Source of the DNA: Bryopsis sp. KO-2023
Taxonomy: Eukaryota; Chlorophyta; Ulvophyceae; Bryopsidales; Bryopsidaceae
Length of the DNA stretch: 64,000 nucleotides
Assembly (NCBI GenBank): GCA_030272585.1
Contig: BSYQ01000006.1
Span: 3,497,001-3,561,000 of the forward strand
Direction of reading: 5' to 3'
A model generated the notes under the pieces. The model worked only from the letters and a program-made list of their open reading frames with translations. It was not told the origin of the DNA and ran no database searches. The position numbers and the translations under genes were made by a program. Shown in pieces: positions 1 to 12,478 of this stretch. Positions within the stretch are counted from its first letter, which is position 1. Each line of letters opens with the position of its first letter.

Positions 1-1554
1 AGGACACTGCTTCTTGCCGAGTTCATGATGCCCCCAGCCATTTTAAACTTCGCAGGACTCGACGTGAAAGATTCAAGGTGCAGCCTCGATTGCGGCAAGA
101 GGACTTCAATGAATATTTTTGGAATTTGTCCCCAATGATGTGGGTAGGGGCCATCGAGATGCTGTGCCATGGCGAGGGAAATCAGCAAGTTGGTGGTATC
201 TTCATCCTCGGGATCCAGAGTTTGCTTGTCACAAAGAATAAAAATGGCGCTCGCGCTGGTCACAGATGTTCTTTCGAGGTCCTGGACGTTTTTGAGACGA
301 TGCTAGTTAGAGTTCTGTTGCTTCTTTCAGGATCGCCAAAACAACACCAGGATCAACTCCATCTTTTGGAATAAGGATTCACCTTCGTGATCATGGGCGA
401 TCCTTCGATATAGTGCACGCGAGGCCTCCCTCTGACAAAAAGCTCGACCCTTCTACAAGGAGCTCCTGGGGATAACAGCACTATATCTCGGTCCTCAAAA
501 CCATGGTCGCTGTGGTAGAATTCCTCTGTAAAATCCATCAGCGCCACGAAGCTGATCGATCCAGCAACCACCACATGACGACCTGCTTTCCGGCTCACAT
601 ATTTATTCCGCTGGTAAAAGCTGCGCTGCCTCATCAAGGTCAGGAGTTCGTTCGTGTGGTAAGGGACGATGGTGATAATTGCGATCAGTGTGAGCATGAC
701 GACCGCTTTCCCTTGGATGGTGCGGGGAACAAAATCCCCGTACCCAACCGTGGAAATCGTTATGGATGCCCAGTACAAAGCATCGTGGAAGCTTGACATC
801 TATAGCACAAACTTGTTGCGCTGATTGGAATTCTTTCGCAGCTTTTTGAAGCACGAGATTATGGAGGAGTGAAAGCAGAGAATCGTTTCAGGGTTTCGGA
901 CTGCTTGAGGTGTCACCTGTTCAAACTCTGTCTCTAGAAAGCCTCCAGCGGCACAAAACACCAAACTTATCATGGTGAATACCAACACCATGACTTTGCG
1001 GTGAACCAGGGAGTCTCCATGAGCCATCAACCGATGCACCCTCAAAATTCGCAGCAGTCGCAAAAGTCGAATGAAGCGAAAGAAACCAAACTCCAAGCTG
1101 TGCAGACTCTCATGCCAAAGCATCAGGTTCATAAGCGGGGGCACAATCGTTATCAGGTCAATAGCGCTCTCCCAGCTTAGGAAGTAGGAGAGCCGAAACT
1201 CGGTAACGTAGAATCGAAGAGAATACTCCAGAGCGAAAAACAAGCAGCAGACGAGCTCTCCAATGTCGGCAAGCATGCTGGTACCCTGACCCATATTCAG
1301 ACCAACAAATCTTAGCACCATAAAACGTGTATGAGAAGGATTTCATTCCTCCTTTACTCCATGATTGGTGAGAATGAGTTGCACCCACGATATATGTTTC
1401 CGCGATGTACACCAGGACTGTGAAGAGAGAGAGTATTGCCGAAACCACATCCAACCAAGTCCCCCATTTAGAGCCTTCCACAACTCTCCGCAGTTGCTTT
1501 TGAAAAGGAACGGACACATGTATTTTCTCAAGTTCCGTGGAATAGGTCCGAAGC
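1..1554 (-). CDS. BK-type (Slo-like) voltage-gated potassium channel, partial, 4 exons visible
   Basis: A plasma- or endomembrane K+ channel of the large-conductance, ligand-gated type. Exons in transcription order are 1554-1389, 1285-855, 791-383 and 302-1, and their phases agree at every junction. The first exon encodes a hydrophobic S1. The second encodes S2, S3 and an arginine-rich S4 voltage sensor (FRFIRLLRLLRILRVHRLM) followed by S5. The third carries the pore and selectivity filter (STVGYGDF), S6, and the start of a cytosolic RCK/TrkA-N-like Rossmann domain (RHVVVAGSISF). The fourth continues RCK1 (LERTSVTSASAIFILCDKQ, then DPEDEDTTN), the pattern of BK channels rather than Shaker or CNG channels. 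The gene runs off the left edge, so RCK2 and the calcium bowl are not visible, and 5' exons beyond 1554 are unresolved. Ca2+ gating is expected from the family, not seen. Confidence 0.85.
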
Positions 1555-1974
1555 CTGGAAACGCCACAAGTCATTTAAAAAAGTTACAACCTCAGCTCTT
1601 TCTGTGCACATGTGTGGAGGGCTGGAGTGCTGGCTGCAGCACTAGTTAACAACATGCAGCTCCGACCAAAACGAGGCATGTCTTGTAATATTTTTGGTTG
1701 GTTGCACAAAAACGAAGCTTTCTCTGCAGTGATATGCGCCGCCGAGGGCCTAGACCGAGTTCGTCATATCTCGCGTGTCTGACAAACCAGGAGCAATAGA
1801 CCATAGATTGGTGTCGAGCCTTGGCGTGGATAACAAGAAGGAATATGTACTGAATGATCTGTGCAATTCGTCAATGCCTGAAACCAGCTCAAGATTCCCA
1901 CCCTATAAGAGGGTCGGATAGTGTGCGCAGCAGGTGCATTTGGTGAGGGTTTCGAGAGCGCGTTAACCCAAATC

Positions 1975-2740
1975 CTGATGTCGGTAGGTCCATGGCAAAA
2001 ACTGAAGGGCAATACCACCGCCGCCAATACCCAAAGGAAAAGCTTCAGTTGGTCAACAATTTTGAACTCAAGTCCCAGGTTCCCAACTGCCATTGTCGAT
2101 TCGTGTCGCATCAGAGTTATTCGGACAACCATATCTGCGAGTTCGGAAGAAACATTCGTGGATAGAAACGTGAATTGGTATCGGTTCGGTTGAGGTGGCG
2201 TAGGAATGACAGAAAAGGCCTGCTGCTGGGACTCAGCTTGCTGGGTTCACAGAACAAGCTTCTGTCTGTGTTCTTAATTGTCAATACACCCTCTTCTTGT
2301 TTGGGTGGGCAGGAGCTGATGCAAATTTTCCGTTTTGCTGGGAGTACATCGACACGTTTGAAAGTCAAACAGGAGGACAACTTTCCCAGAGCCGCAAGCA
2401 GTGTGCAGCTGTCTCTGCCGATTTCGACAGGTGAATTTGTTCCAACGTTCCCAATCATCACTGCACGCAGCAAAAACCCCAAAATAATCGGCAGCCTTTC
2501 TTTCCAAAAGCGCTCGAGTTTCGTCGCGCGACAGTTCATAATTCTCTTGCATCCCACCAATGGACAGATTCCTCGCCAGGTCCTACAGGACAAGCTGAAC
2601 ATAGGTTGAGTGATTGTCTCGAAAGAGCCATAGACATAAACGGGAACGTAGGAAGGGGTCGCGCGCGATTGTGGCATCTGGCGAGGAATCTTTGTCCGTT
2701 CAAAAACGCCCAACATGCTTTTTAAATACTGCACCAGTTT
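1975..2740 (-). other. Candidate 5' exons upstream of the K+ channel
   Basis: An acceptor-like site near 2128 is followed by an open stretch containing a hydrophobic segment (LFLWVLAAVVLPFSF), which could be an S0-like or N-terminal membrane segment. A second open stretch at about 2270-2560 has two plausible frames. I could not join either to the first clear channel exon at 1554 in a consistent phase, so assignment to the channel gene is only positional. Confidence 0.3.
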
Positions 2741-3992
2741 GCATCACCTGGAGTTTAGGCGGACCACATCACATCGAGCCCCCACCAGAATGCTGGTTTC
2801 CATTCTGGGTCGAGCGAAGGAAGCACCGCGAGTGTGCAGGAAAAAACTTCAAAACTGTATTTTCACTGAGGATAGACCCTGCCGAGCCTAGCCCCACTCA
2901 TAAATTCAGTCAACCTCCGTGTACTGGGAGGAATTCCTCGAAGCGACACACACACACACAACTGGAGAACATCGATCGTGAGTAGTTGTCTCGCACAAAA
3001 AATAAAAATAAATAAAATAAACCCTAGTGCGCACACTGAAACATGCTCAATCAACAGTGGTGTTTTTTTGAATAGCTCCACCGCTGTTGAACGGTGTACA
3101 AAAAACGCTTCAAATCACTTCCGATCATAGATATGGTACACAGATGAACAAGCGAAGTTAAAAAAGAAACAAAAACAGGGTCCCAGTTTTGGCAGAGACA
3201 CACTGTGCACTCTTCCATCCCTTCCATTGCGTTCTGTTTTCAACCAGAAAGCAAACCATACACAAAACCTCAGTTATTCTTCTTTCCCAATTACAAAAAA
3301 AAAATCAGATGAAGATCCTCCATGATGCAATTGTTCTTTTTTTTCCTTTTCCTTTTCCTTTTCTTTCTTCTCTTTTTTTTTCTTCTTTTGCAAATTTCCC
3401 CCCTAATGGACACAGCTGGGTTGGCCTAATAAACACACACACAAAGAGAATCTCTACACCCCCAAAAGTAAAACAAGAACCTAAGCAAAAAAAAAAGAAA
3501 TCGAACACCTGCCTGTCTGACCGCATTGGATATCATACAACAAAAAGTTCACCTCCCCCACCACACCCCTTCCATAATCCACCCAGCACTCAAAATCATC
3601 AAATAAATCAGCATCGTAAAAATACAGGTAGATATATATGTGTATATATATATTTTTTATATTTATATTTCTTATCGTACGATCGAGGTATCCATCGTTC
3701 TCTTTTCTTCTTTTCCCAACTCCATTCGACCACCCCCCCCCTCCCCAAACTTGCATGCCATATCCTCAGATTGAAATTTAGGCACCCCCAACCTAGCCGT
3801 ATTCAAAGAAATTCATAGAAACCACCAAAATCATACATGTTGAAAACCAACGACCCTCCCAGCAACACTCTGCTGATGAAAAAAAAAACACAAGGGTGGA
3901 GGAGAGCACGAACAAAGCCCCAATAAAAGTCAAGTTGTCGACTTTTTCGGGAAGAGGGGTGGTGGTGGGGGGGAGGGGGGTTGGTCCAGATC
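2741..3992. other. Intergenic, low-complexity
   Basis: It contains a short CA run near 2949-2960, many poly-A and poly-T tracts, T-rich CTTTTC repeats (3338-3384) and C-rich runs. The open frames here consist of homopolymer translations. I see no gene. Confidence 0.6.
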
Positions 3993-6900
3993 TCATTTCC
4001 CGATGTAAGGGGCGATATTGCCACAAGAGTCGGAGAGCTGCGTCAGAATGTCCCCCTCGATCGTCTTGTACAAATTAATCATGCGTTTTTCGATGCTGTC
4101 TTTGCTGTTTATGACCAGCATCCGGAGGTCTGTTCTCTTGTTTGCACTGCTTTGGGCCTCTTGAATCAACCCAGACACTCGCTCCAACTGCAAAAAAACA
4201 CGACATTCTTATTTATCGCTAACCAACCAAACTTTTCATTTGAAAAATAATAAAAAATGGACGTTGTGCTCTTGTACCAGACATATATTTAAATAAGTAT
4301 TAAAATATATTTATTTTAAAAAATTGGGGGTAAATTAGATATCGTCCGTTCCAAACCACATAAAGTTTCCCGAACTTCAACTTCAACTTCATTTTAACCT
4401 TCCAGTTAACACCCGATTTATTTATTTATTTTTGGAAAGCAACAGAAAAAGTTTCCCCAAACTGATAAATGCGTCGGCTACCTGTTCATTTTTTTTGTTT
4501 TGAAGGGAACAAAAAAAGATCCAATGTGCGCCTCACCTCTTGTTCGAGCATCTGTTGCTGGTCTTCGAATAGATTTTGGTTGATTTTGTTTTGGTCCTCC
4601 GTGATCTCGTCCCGGAACATCTCGTTTCCAAACATGAAATAAGCAAACACGTAGCTATTCGACAAAATCCTCCTGGCCACCAGCACTTTGTCGAGGGCAG
4701 CAGTGACCCAGCTGTAATCATGGAGTTCATCGTCCGCCCTTTCTAGCTTCTCTATTGATTTCAATACAGAAGCCCTGTGCGCGGGAAAAAGCAATTCAAT
4801 ATACAGGTGAGAATAAATCCTTGTTTCAAGGGAAAAAAGAACAGGCCGGCCTTGTTCGCCATTTTGACCCATTGTGCCGATTTTTAACCTGCTCCCCTTT
4901 ATTTTCAAGTTTAGTTAATAAGGTAAAAGAGAAATCCTGTTTGTGTTCAAGTTTGCTTGACAAAGATTATACCTGTGTGATCAGAAGGAAAGTCTGGGGT
5001 TCTACAGAAAAATCTAAAGAAAAAAAACCTTTGCACGTTTAGGCCCCAAAAAGCACACATTATTTTTTTGAGAAAGAAATATTACATACGTTATATATAA
5101 ACATATATGAAAAAATGACATTTATTTTTTGAAATTGTCATGGAGCTCTGCATGGTCGTTTCAAGAGAAATTCCCCCACCCACAAAGTATGTCGCTGTAT
5201 GCGATTTCACCTTTGTTCATCCTCTTTCTGTAGAGAATCTTTGTGGCCCTTCCATCGTTCGAAGTAAAACATGTACCGCTTGTGGTACCGCTGGGCCTCA
5301 TCGATCTTCTTGTCCATATCGTCCTTCCATCGGCCGCACTCGTGTCCGTATATCCTGCTCCATGTGTGGTCCGTACCGGTGCTGGCTCCACACAGCCAAC
5401 AAAAAGCTTGACCACATCTACAAACCTACATCCAAAAAACAAAAACGCAAGTTGGAAACAAATCTTTTTAATTTCCTAGTGGCTGAAGCAGGATTTCATT
5501 TCTTTCTGCATTTTTCATCAATTTTTTTCTTGCCCAGGACCGTTTTTATTTTACCAGGGATGAACGCAAAAAATAGAAACGGAGGAAAACCTACCACCAA
5601 ATTGCAGCCACCGTTCTTTTCCACTGGATTCGTGCATTTTGGACAGGGTTTTGTGTTGGCAGTCAGCCAGTTGCGTGTTTCACTGTCGTCCTCACACTTT
5701 TTACACCAGTGCCTCCACCTATAAACAAAAATGACAACCCCCCCAATTGTCTTACGGCCACCAAAAAAAATACATAGGAGCTTGTACAACCGTACCACAA
5801 GAATAATATTGAACACCTCTATGGAAGTTGACCAATTCCCACCACCACCCCTCCTGATGAAAAACCCTTTGTAAGGTAAAACATCCCTACAAATTTCTCA
5901 GTTCTCTATTGGTTGTGGGAATAATTCTTAATGAGTATCAGCAACAGAAGCAAATGCTTCATCAAAAACACATTGTCCACTCACTCTATAGATAAAGTAA
6001 AGTAAATTTGAGTAAAGTATAGATAAGTGCACAGATCTGTACTTTTCTCACACTTTCGTCACTGCCAAAGACCAACACAAAAAACTGTGACAGAAGGGAA
6101 CCAACCGAAAGCGCACATTTCGCAAGAGGACGGGGAATGAGGCTCGTTTCCACACTTGAAACAGAACTTCAATCCACAAGCGCAGTCGGGCTCACAGTAA
6201 TGGTCCCCATCCACTTGAATGGCCCGGCCGCAATGAGGCACGCTCGGGCACCACCGCACGTTTTGGTTGTCCTCTATGTACGACTCCAGAAGAGATTGCC
6301 TGTAACGAGTCAAAGCCTCCGGGTTCCCCACCAGGAACTTTTCGATCTGGAAAATAAACGGGAAAAAATAAGCACAAAATATGAACAAAATGCAAAAACA
6401 AAATGGGGGAACTCTTGTCCTGCACAAGAAAAATGAAGAGCAACCAGAAAATCGACAGGATGAATTCCTGACTCAAGTCACTTTTTCCATCGACACAGAA
6501 ATGAGGAGAGGCGGTCGTTTGTTTCGGAGCTTCCACCAAACTACTTGGAAAAAGACCAAAATAATTTGCTTGATTTTTAGTTCGTTTCCTGTTTCCTGTG
6601 CTTTCACCTTGTACCTTATCCTCATCGCATATCGCCCCACACCTGAAGGCCATGCACTTTAATCTACGGCTGTTTCCGTCGGCTATTTGGACCTCAGCGT
6701 GTCGACGCCAGCAATCGTTGCAAAAAATGTGGCCGCATTCCATGGTGGTGCAGTTTCGTTGCCGAATGGTGGACAAACAGCTCCCACATTCAACCTTATC
6801 ATCTATCACTGCAACCAAGACGAAGCAAAAAAATACACTCAAAAAAAGGCACAGCAAAAAAAGACACGGCAAAAAAAGACTCGGCAAAAAAAAGACGTAG

Positions 6901-8315
6901 AGTGTGGACCACTGGTGCTACACGCATTTTTACATGGAACGAAGAGTTGAAAAAAAAAATAAAAATCACTGAATGAACTTGATGGGAAAAACAGCCTCCA
7001 TCATGTTTTTCTTTTTACCCAGTGGCAAGAACTGTGGCTGGAAATTGCTTACGGAAACACACCAGTAGGTTCTTCGACCTCCGTTTTCGATGTTACTCCT
7101 GCAGCTTGGTAAATCTTTTCGGGCTCCCGTTCAGCTAAGCTACCTGCTTGCATAAAAAACTGGATTATCAGCTCTGCTTTCTGTGTGCGACACTACCCTC
7201 ACTGGGAATAAACTTGTGCCGCCCACCAGAAATCATGGAACCAAACAATTCGTTCCAGAATTTACCATCGGGTGTGGAAAAAAATAAAACAACAAGCAAG
7301 CTCTTTCAAACTGTTTCTTTTCTTATTTTTTTGAATATCTTAGGATATCAACCCCTCCCCCCACCCCTCTTCTTTCCCAGAGCCAAAAAAAACCCCAAAA
7401 ATCTGCTAGTTTTTCGATGCAAAAATAACCTGATTGCCAAAACCGGATTTTTTTTTCAGCAGCAAAAACTATAGAAACACAAAAAATTCACCGTCTTTTC
7501 GTCCATGCCAAGCATTGGCTCTTGCATCAGCTTACACATTAGCGCCTCCTTGTCCCAACGAAAATGGATGAGTAGAGATCGACATGCTGAGCGGGTGCAC
7601 CCCATTATGCCCATCACATAGTCGAGCGCATCATTCTTGCACACCAATCCACATTACACTATTTTCAATATCTTTAATAACAAAAAAAAACACGAAATTC
7701 AAACAAATATGGGTTGGTGGGGAACTTGGTTTCAGTAGTTGGCTTAAAAGAAAAAGAATTCAAAAAAAATGAATTTTCACCACACTTTGAAAGAAACGAA
7801 TCTTAAAAAAAAGCAAACATTGGTAGGAAATTGTTTCAAAACTTTTTCTTCCTCCGCTCAATCCAATCCAAAAATCAACATATTTTCTGACAGAAGCTAA
7901 ACAAAATTTATGTTTTTTGCATTGTGCGACTCCCAATACCACAGTTGGTTGTCCTAGGTTTGTATCAAGGAGCCCAGGAAATATACCTCTCCACGAGAAA
8001 ACCATGTTATGAGGGGGGGGAATCTGAAGGGAGGAAAAGAGGGCTGTGTAAACAACTCTTTACTTTACTTTATATGCCTATGAAAATAGGTATTCGAATA
8101 AATACCAGGTTTCAAATGAAAATGGGCTCCTTGCTCTGTTTTCTTTCTCAGCAGCGTACCTGAAGCTTCCCCAGAGTATCCTCTTCAATCACCACCCACG
8201 AGGGTCGTTTGGATGAGTTCGTTTCTGGAGCGCTCACTTCCCCGATGTAGTCCACCGGGTCATAGTCGTAGTCGGAGTAATAGTCCTCACCAGAGTCGTA
8301 ACTCTCGTCGTCCAT
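3993..8315 (-). CDS. ARI: Ariadne-type RBR E3 ubiquitin ligase, about 10 exons
   Basis: A RING-IBR-RING ligase that passes ubiquitin from an E2 to its own cysteine and then to substrate. The start codon is at 8315, followed by an acidic N-terminus ([19 protein letters not shown]). Exons are 8315-8160, 7635-7492 (UBA-like, [12 protein letters not shown]), about 7275-7197, 7143-7063, 6808-6615 (RING1, VECGSC and [12 protein letters not shown]), 6346-6117 ([17 protein letters not shown]), 5718-5595 and 5425-5211 (RING2/Rcat, NTKPCPKC, then GGCN with the catalytic Cys at codon 5606-5604, then FCWLCGAS), 4774-4537 (Ariadne domain, [20 protein letters not shown]) and 4187-3993. Phases agree at every junction from 7197 onward. 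The total is about 550 aa, usual for the family. Only the acceptor of the exon near 7275 is unresolved. Confidence 0.93.
6838..6895. repeat. Short A-rich tandem repeat in an ARI intron
   Basis: A unit of about 17 bp (runs of seven or eight A separated by GRCNCRGC-like spacers) is repeated roughly four times just upstream of the RING1 exon acceptor. Confidence 0.6.
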
Positions 8316-10735
8316 CCCTAGGGCTTTCTACTTCCTGGAAATCTTTTTTGGGACGTTTTACTTTTCGAAACTGTTTTTTTTTTGGATGCGCCTCTCTGAC
8401 GAGGAGAGGACGTTTTTGGATTCGAAAAGCGTCTTTTCCCTGAACGAAAAGGACAGAAGCGAATTGTGAGGGGGTGGTTCAGTGTGAAGGAAAAGAAACA
8501 AACAGCGATGAGTCGCTGACACTTGCAGAAAAACCGATCGATTTCAAAAAGAGGACGCAACCGCTTTGAATCAGTACTGTGGTCAAGAAGCGCAATGGAG
8601 GAAAAGTTTAACTCGCGAGTGAGCGTGGCGATAACTGCTCGTGCCTGTTTCGATAACTCCCACAGTAAACCGATACAAAGACAGGAAGCAACGCGCGAAA
8701 TGAACAAGAACGACTTCCAAGTGGGGGAGTTCAATGACTGATGCGGGGTATGCTCAACTGACGTCGACGGGATTGCTTCAGCCGACGGACCTTTACAACT
8801 CAACAGCGCTGCGGGAACAGTGACGTTTTAAAAAGCGACGGTGGGAAAAATGAAACACGAAAGCGTATTTTTTCTCGCACCAGAACAAACTTGCGCCAAC
8901 TACTTGGCAGATGGGATAAAAATTCAAGAACGCCGCGCTGACGACGATTACTCATCGTTCTTTGGGTTGGGCCCTTGTTTCTAAAATCAGATTTATCACG
9001 TGATCTGAAGAGGCGGGGGGGCAGCGCAACTTTTTTCAGAACTTGGAACACCAATCGGGGAGAGTCATTTGTCGAACCCTAGCTTGCAGCCGCCGGAAGG
9101 TAGCGGCTCTGGAAAGGCAGTGGAAACAGAATATTGGTTTTCCCACTCGTTCTCGATGGAAGGACCCCAGTCGAGACCTCCTTCTCAAACCCGACGGGTA
9201 ACGCACAAGATTGGAAACGAGGACTCGCTCGCTGACAGGCTTCTCCAGAACGACTCGCCAGGGTCCGCGAAGTTAGTGGCGGCTTTTCGTGATCGATTGA
9301 GGTGCCTATTTTTTGTGAACACATGGATTCATTCACTGGGATGATGTCTGGATGGGGTCCAGTTGAGATGTGTTGTTCTGACACCAGCGTGCTGGGAGAG
9401 AGGCGCTGCTACGCGCTGGGCGGAGGTTTCAAGCCGATACGGCCATCAAGCGCACATGCTCAGGGAGCAAATGGTCGGAGTTCTTTAACGCAAGAAGCAG
9501 TGACGTCCGCTTTCCTGTCCCGAATATATTTTCTCTTTTTTGTAATGCTTGCTTGTTTCTTGTGATCACAGACGAAGGTTGCACAACGACGATGCGAGCC
9601 GCGTACTTACGGCGAGGCTTTAAGGGCCATGATCCCGGGCAAATCAGAACAAGAATGAACAGGAACCGCAAACGCTCCGAGCAGCAGCTCAAGGTGAGAT
9701 TGGGGACGACTCGGTGGCTGTGTTTTGACATTTGAAAATGCTTGCGTTGCGTCTGAAAATGTTCGGAAGCGGTCATGTGATGTTTGCGCAACAGGAAGCA
9801 AGGAGAGAACGGAAATCGACAGCACACAAATCATCTGGACCCTCGAACGCAACCCAACTGGAAAACGAAGGGGGGGATCCAAACTGTGCCGAGAGCTTCG
9901 ATAGGTCCTCTTGCGCAAGCAACACTGGCGCAACCGCGGCGCAACCTATGTTTCGCCATTCGACTTCAGAGTTTCCCCTTTCTCAGCCTGTTTGTCCTAA
10001 GAAAGCGCGGGCGAATCGGCCGCTCAGCGCCGCAGACGGATGTGAGCGAATGGGCATGCGCTCGGCCAGGAATAGACGGGGCAAGTCTGGATTGTGCCGG
10101 TTCTCATCCAATTTCTGCGAAGACGCGGGCGTCAAGAACAATCCCGCAGTGTACGTCGCGACGTCGTCCACAGGAGACTATCACTGTCAGGAATTGCCTG
10201 CATCAATGGCGGCGGGAACCCCCTGGCGAGAACAGAAATGCTGATGGTCTTGTACTGGGAGGCATCACTGTGGCATTTTTTAAAACTCAACACTTGAACC
10301 CCCCCGCCCCCCCCTCCCCCCCCACACGCACCCCTTCGTCCAATCAACACCGAAACACAAAGTGGAGAAACATGCACGTCCTGTCCAAAACTTATTTTCA
10401 GCTTGTGTTTGCCCAGCCCCATTCACACAGCTGCACTAACTCTTTGAAGAACGGAGAAGAATTTTTTTCATAATTGGACCAAGGCACAGATAATGCCACC
10501 ACACCCAAGATCTCCTAATTTTGTTGCTGAGTTCCAGTCGAACATCAAGCCGCATTTTCTCGAATCTTCTGGAACCCCACTCCTCCTCAACCTGCCTTAC
10601 GCCGAGCAGTTTTATGTCAAAAAAAACACACCAGACAAAAACACTGTCCAGGTGCCCTGCCTGAACTGCTCCAGTTCCATAAAGACCCCAACCCTCTCTT
10701 CTACTACCCCCCCCCACCCCCCTGGCGAGCTGTCG
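8316..10735. other. Intergenic between the ARI start and the SAYSvFN gene end
   Basis: This 2.4 kb is more GC-balanced than the flanks. Several open frames of 70-229 codons overlap on both strands (the longest is plus, 9784-10473), but none has a recognisable domain or a consistent exon chain. C-runs occur near 10300-10325 and 10709-10722. The ARI promoter should lie just right of 8315. Confidence 0.5.
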
Positions 10736-11161
10736 TCACATCCGACCATGCCGTATTTGTTGATCTAGAACATCCGCATTCAATTGGCCAGGCAATTGCC
10801 GAAACCCTTGATTGAACAAACTGTACGCACTCGATTCACCAGCCCTCCTCGTCCCCAAATTAAACAACATCAGAGCAAAAAACGTCCCAATTATGTACAC
10901 CGGCCCGAGATCAAATTTCGCTGATATGGGTGCACATATTATCCACACGATGAGCATGGCCCAGTGTTTGGGTTTAATGGAAAACAGCCAGACGAGGAAT
11001 ATGTCAGGGATGCGGAGTTTGTGTTGAAGGAAGTGAGCCAGCTTTCGCGTGAATTGGGATGCATCTCTCGGCACTTTGAATTTTATATCGTCTTCGGGTG
11101 ATTCGTCGTATGAGTCTGACATCTTCGATATGTGCTCTGGGGGAGGCTGGCGCCTCGGCAT
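10736..11161 (-). CDS. SAYSvFN-domain membrane protein (SAYSD1-like)
   Basis: Homologues of SAYSD1 sit in the ER membrane; in animals SAYSD1 associates with the translocon and recognises UFMylated stalled ribosomes. The C-terminus carries the family signature SAYSLFNQGFRQLPGQLNA, preceded by two hydrophobic segments (WAMLIVWIICAPISA and VYIIGTFFALMLFNLGT), the order seen in the family. The acidic N-terminal part (SDSYDESPEDD) is unlike animal SAYSD1. I place the start at the ATG at 11161 (141 aa). A good acceptor lies just upstream at 11175, so there is at least one upstream exon (about 11442-11327), which may be 5' UTR because its frame does not join cleanly. An alternative start is the in-frame ATG of MSDSYDE. 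Confidence 0.8.
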   Translation of the reverse strand: MPRRQPPPEHISKMSDSYDESPEDDIKFKVPRDASQFTRKLAHFLQHKLRIPDIFLVWLFSIKPKHWAMLIVWIICAPISAKFDLGPVYIIGTFFALMLFNLGTRRAGESSAYSLFNQGFRQLPGQLNADVLDQQIRHGRM

Positions 11162-12478
11162 GGCAAGAATTGTGTCTGCAATTGCCGAAAAAAAATAAAA
11201 AAATCGGTGATATTGCAATATATTGCCCATATTCATTTGCATATATTGGACGATTCAATACGTTTTGCAGAAGAGGAAAAATACCACAATAGGTTAGGAT
11301 TGGAATGCACAAGGCGTTATTTTCTCTTACGGAGGGGGGAAGAAGCTGGTGAAATTTGAACATGGACTCCGTTTCTTGTTGTTTGAGCGGTGGGGCGTTA
11401 TTGCTCATTCCAAATGAGGCTTTCTGCCAGACTTCTTTCTTTCTGATTTCAAACACAAATGCTGCGAAAACAAACCCATGTGAAAGCATGGAGCATTCAG
11501 CCTAAGAATCACAAATTCTGGAGGGCACCCACCAGGAGGGATAAAACACATCTGATGATTTTTTCATTTTCTGTGGATGTCGTCCCCACGACTCAATAAA
11601 AATAAACCGTGTGCTCATGAGGGAAAATTTGACTTCTCACCTCCATCATTGAACGACACCACTTTGCTTGCATCGTGCAAGTGTTCCCCACGAAGCACCA
11701 GAATCAACCCCTGTTTTCCAGAAGCTTCTTTTACTGCCTTTTGCAGGTCACCCACCTGGGATTCATTCAACAACACCATTAGTTGCTTCAGTGGATCAAT
11801 ATGCCCTTTTTTTTACCCCAAATTCCCCCAAAGGACTATTTTCATCAATCGATTGAATACCTATCCTCTGGACGAAACCTTTCAAACATGCACTGTTCAA
11901 AACTTCTACTGACATCAACCAGACATTTCTTACCCTCCTCCCTATTCTATTTTTTTTGTTTTCTAATTCAACATAAAAGCATCAATAATCTTCCCCAACC
12001 CGCAACCCTCACACCCATTCAAGCTGGAGGATACCATGTGGTGCAACATCCAAAGACCTGGTGCAATGTTGGTTTCACAAGCACATCAATATCCAGCTTA
12101 CAGTGGTTTTTGTGGAAACGTCGAGGGGACAGCTCTTCCCTCCCACCACACGCAGCTGAATCAATGGCATGCGTAGTCAGCCACGCTTGACTTGGCTGTG
12201 GAAAGAGAAGAGGAATGGAAAATAACCAGCGACTCCGAGCCTTGCCGTTTCCAAGATCAACGCCACAAACACTCGGAAGGAAAACTCAGGTTCACCACCA
12301 ACGATTCAAGTTCGTCACGGTGGTTTTAAGTAATGTGGATCAGCATCATCTCTCTGTGATTATGCAATTGATTCGAACCGGAAGGCCACCCCTTCTGGAC
12401 CGGTGCACTTTTCTTCCCGACAGCCATTCATGTCGAGCGTTAAGAAGGTCGAGCTCCGCGCTGGTGAGGACATCGATC
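11162..12478. other. Region between the SAYSvFN and VASt genes
   Basis: It contains the likely non-coding or N-terminal upstream exon of the SAYSvFN gene (about 11327-11442, with a donor reading GTAAGA on the minus strand) and the presumptive shared promoter region of the two divergent genes. I could not support other coding exons. Confidence 0.5.

Noticed and set aside
9784-10473. 229-codon plus-strand open frame
   Set aside because: No recognisable domain, overlaps open frames in other phases, and ends in translated C- and A-rich runs. Not supported as a gene.
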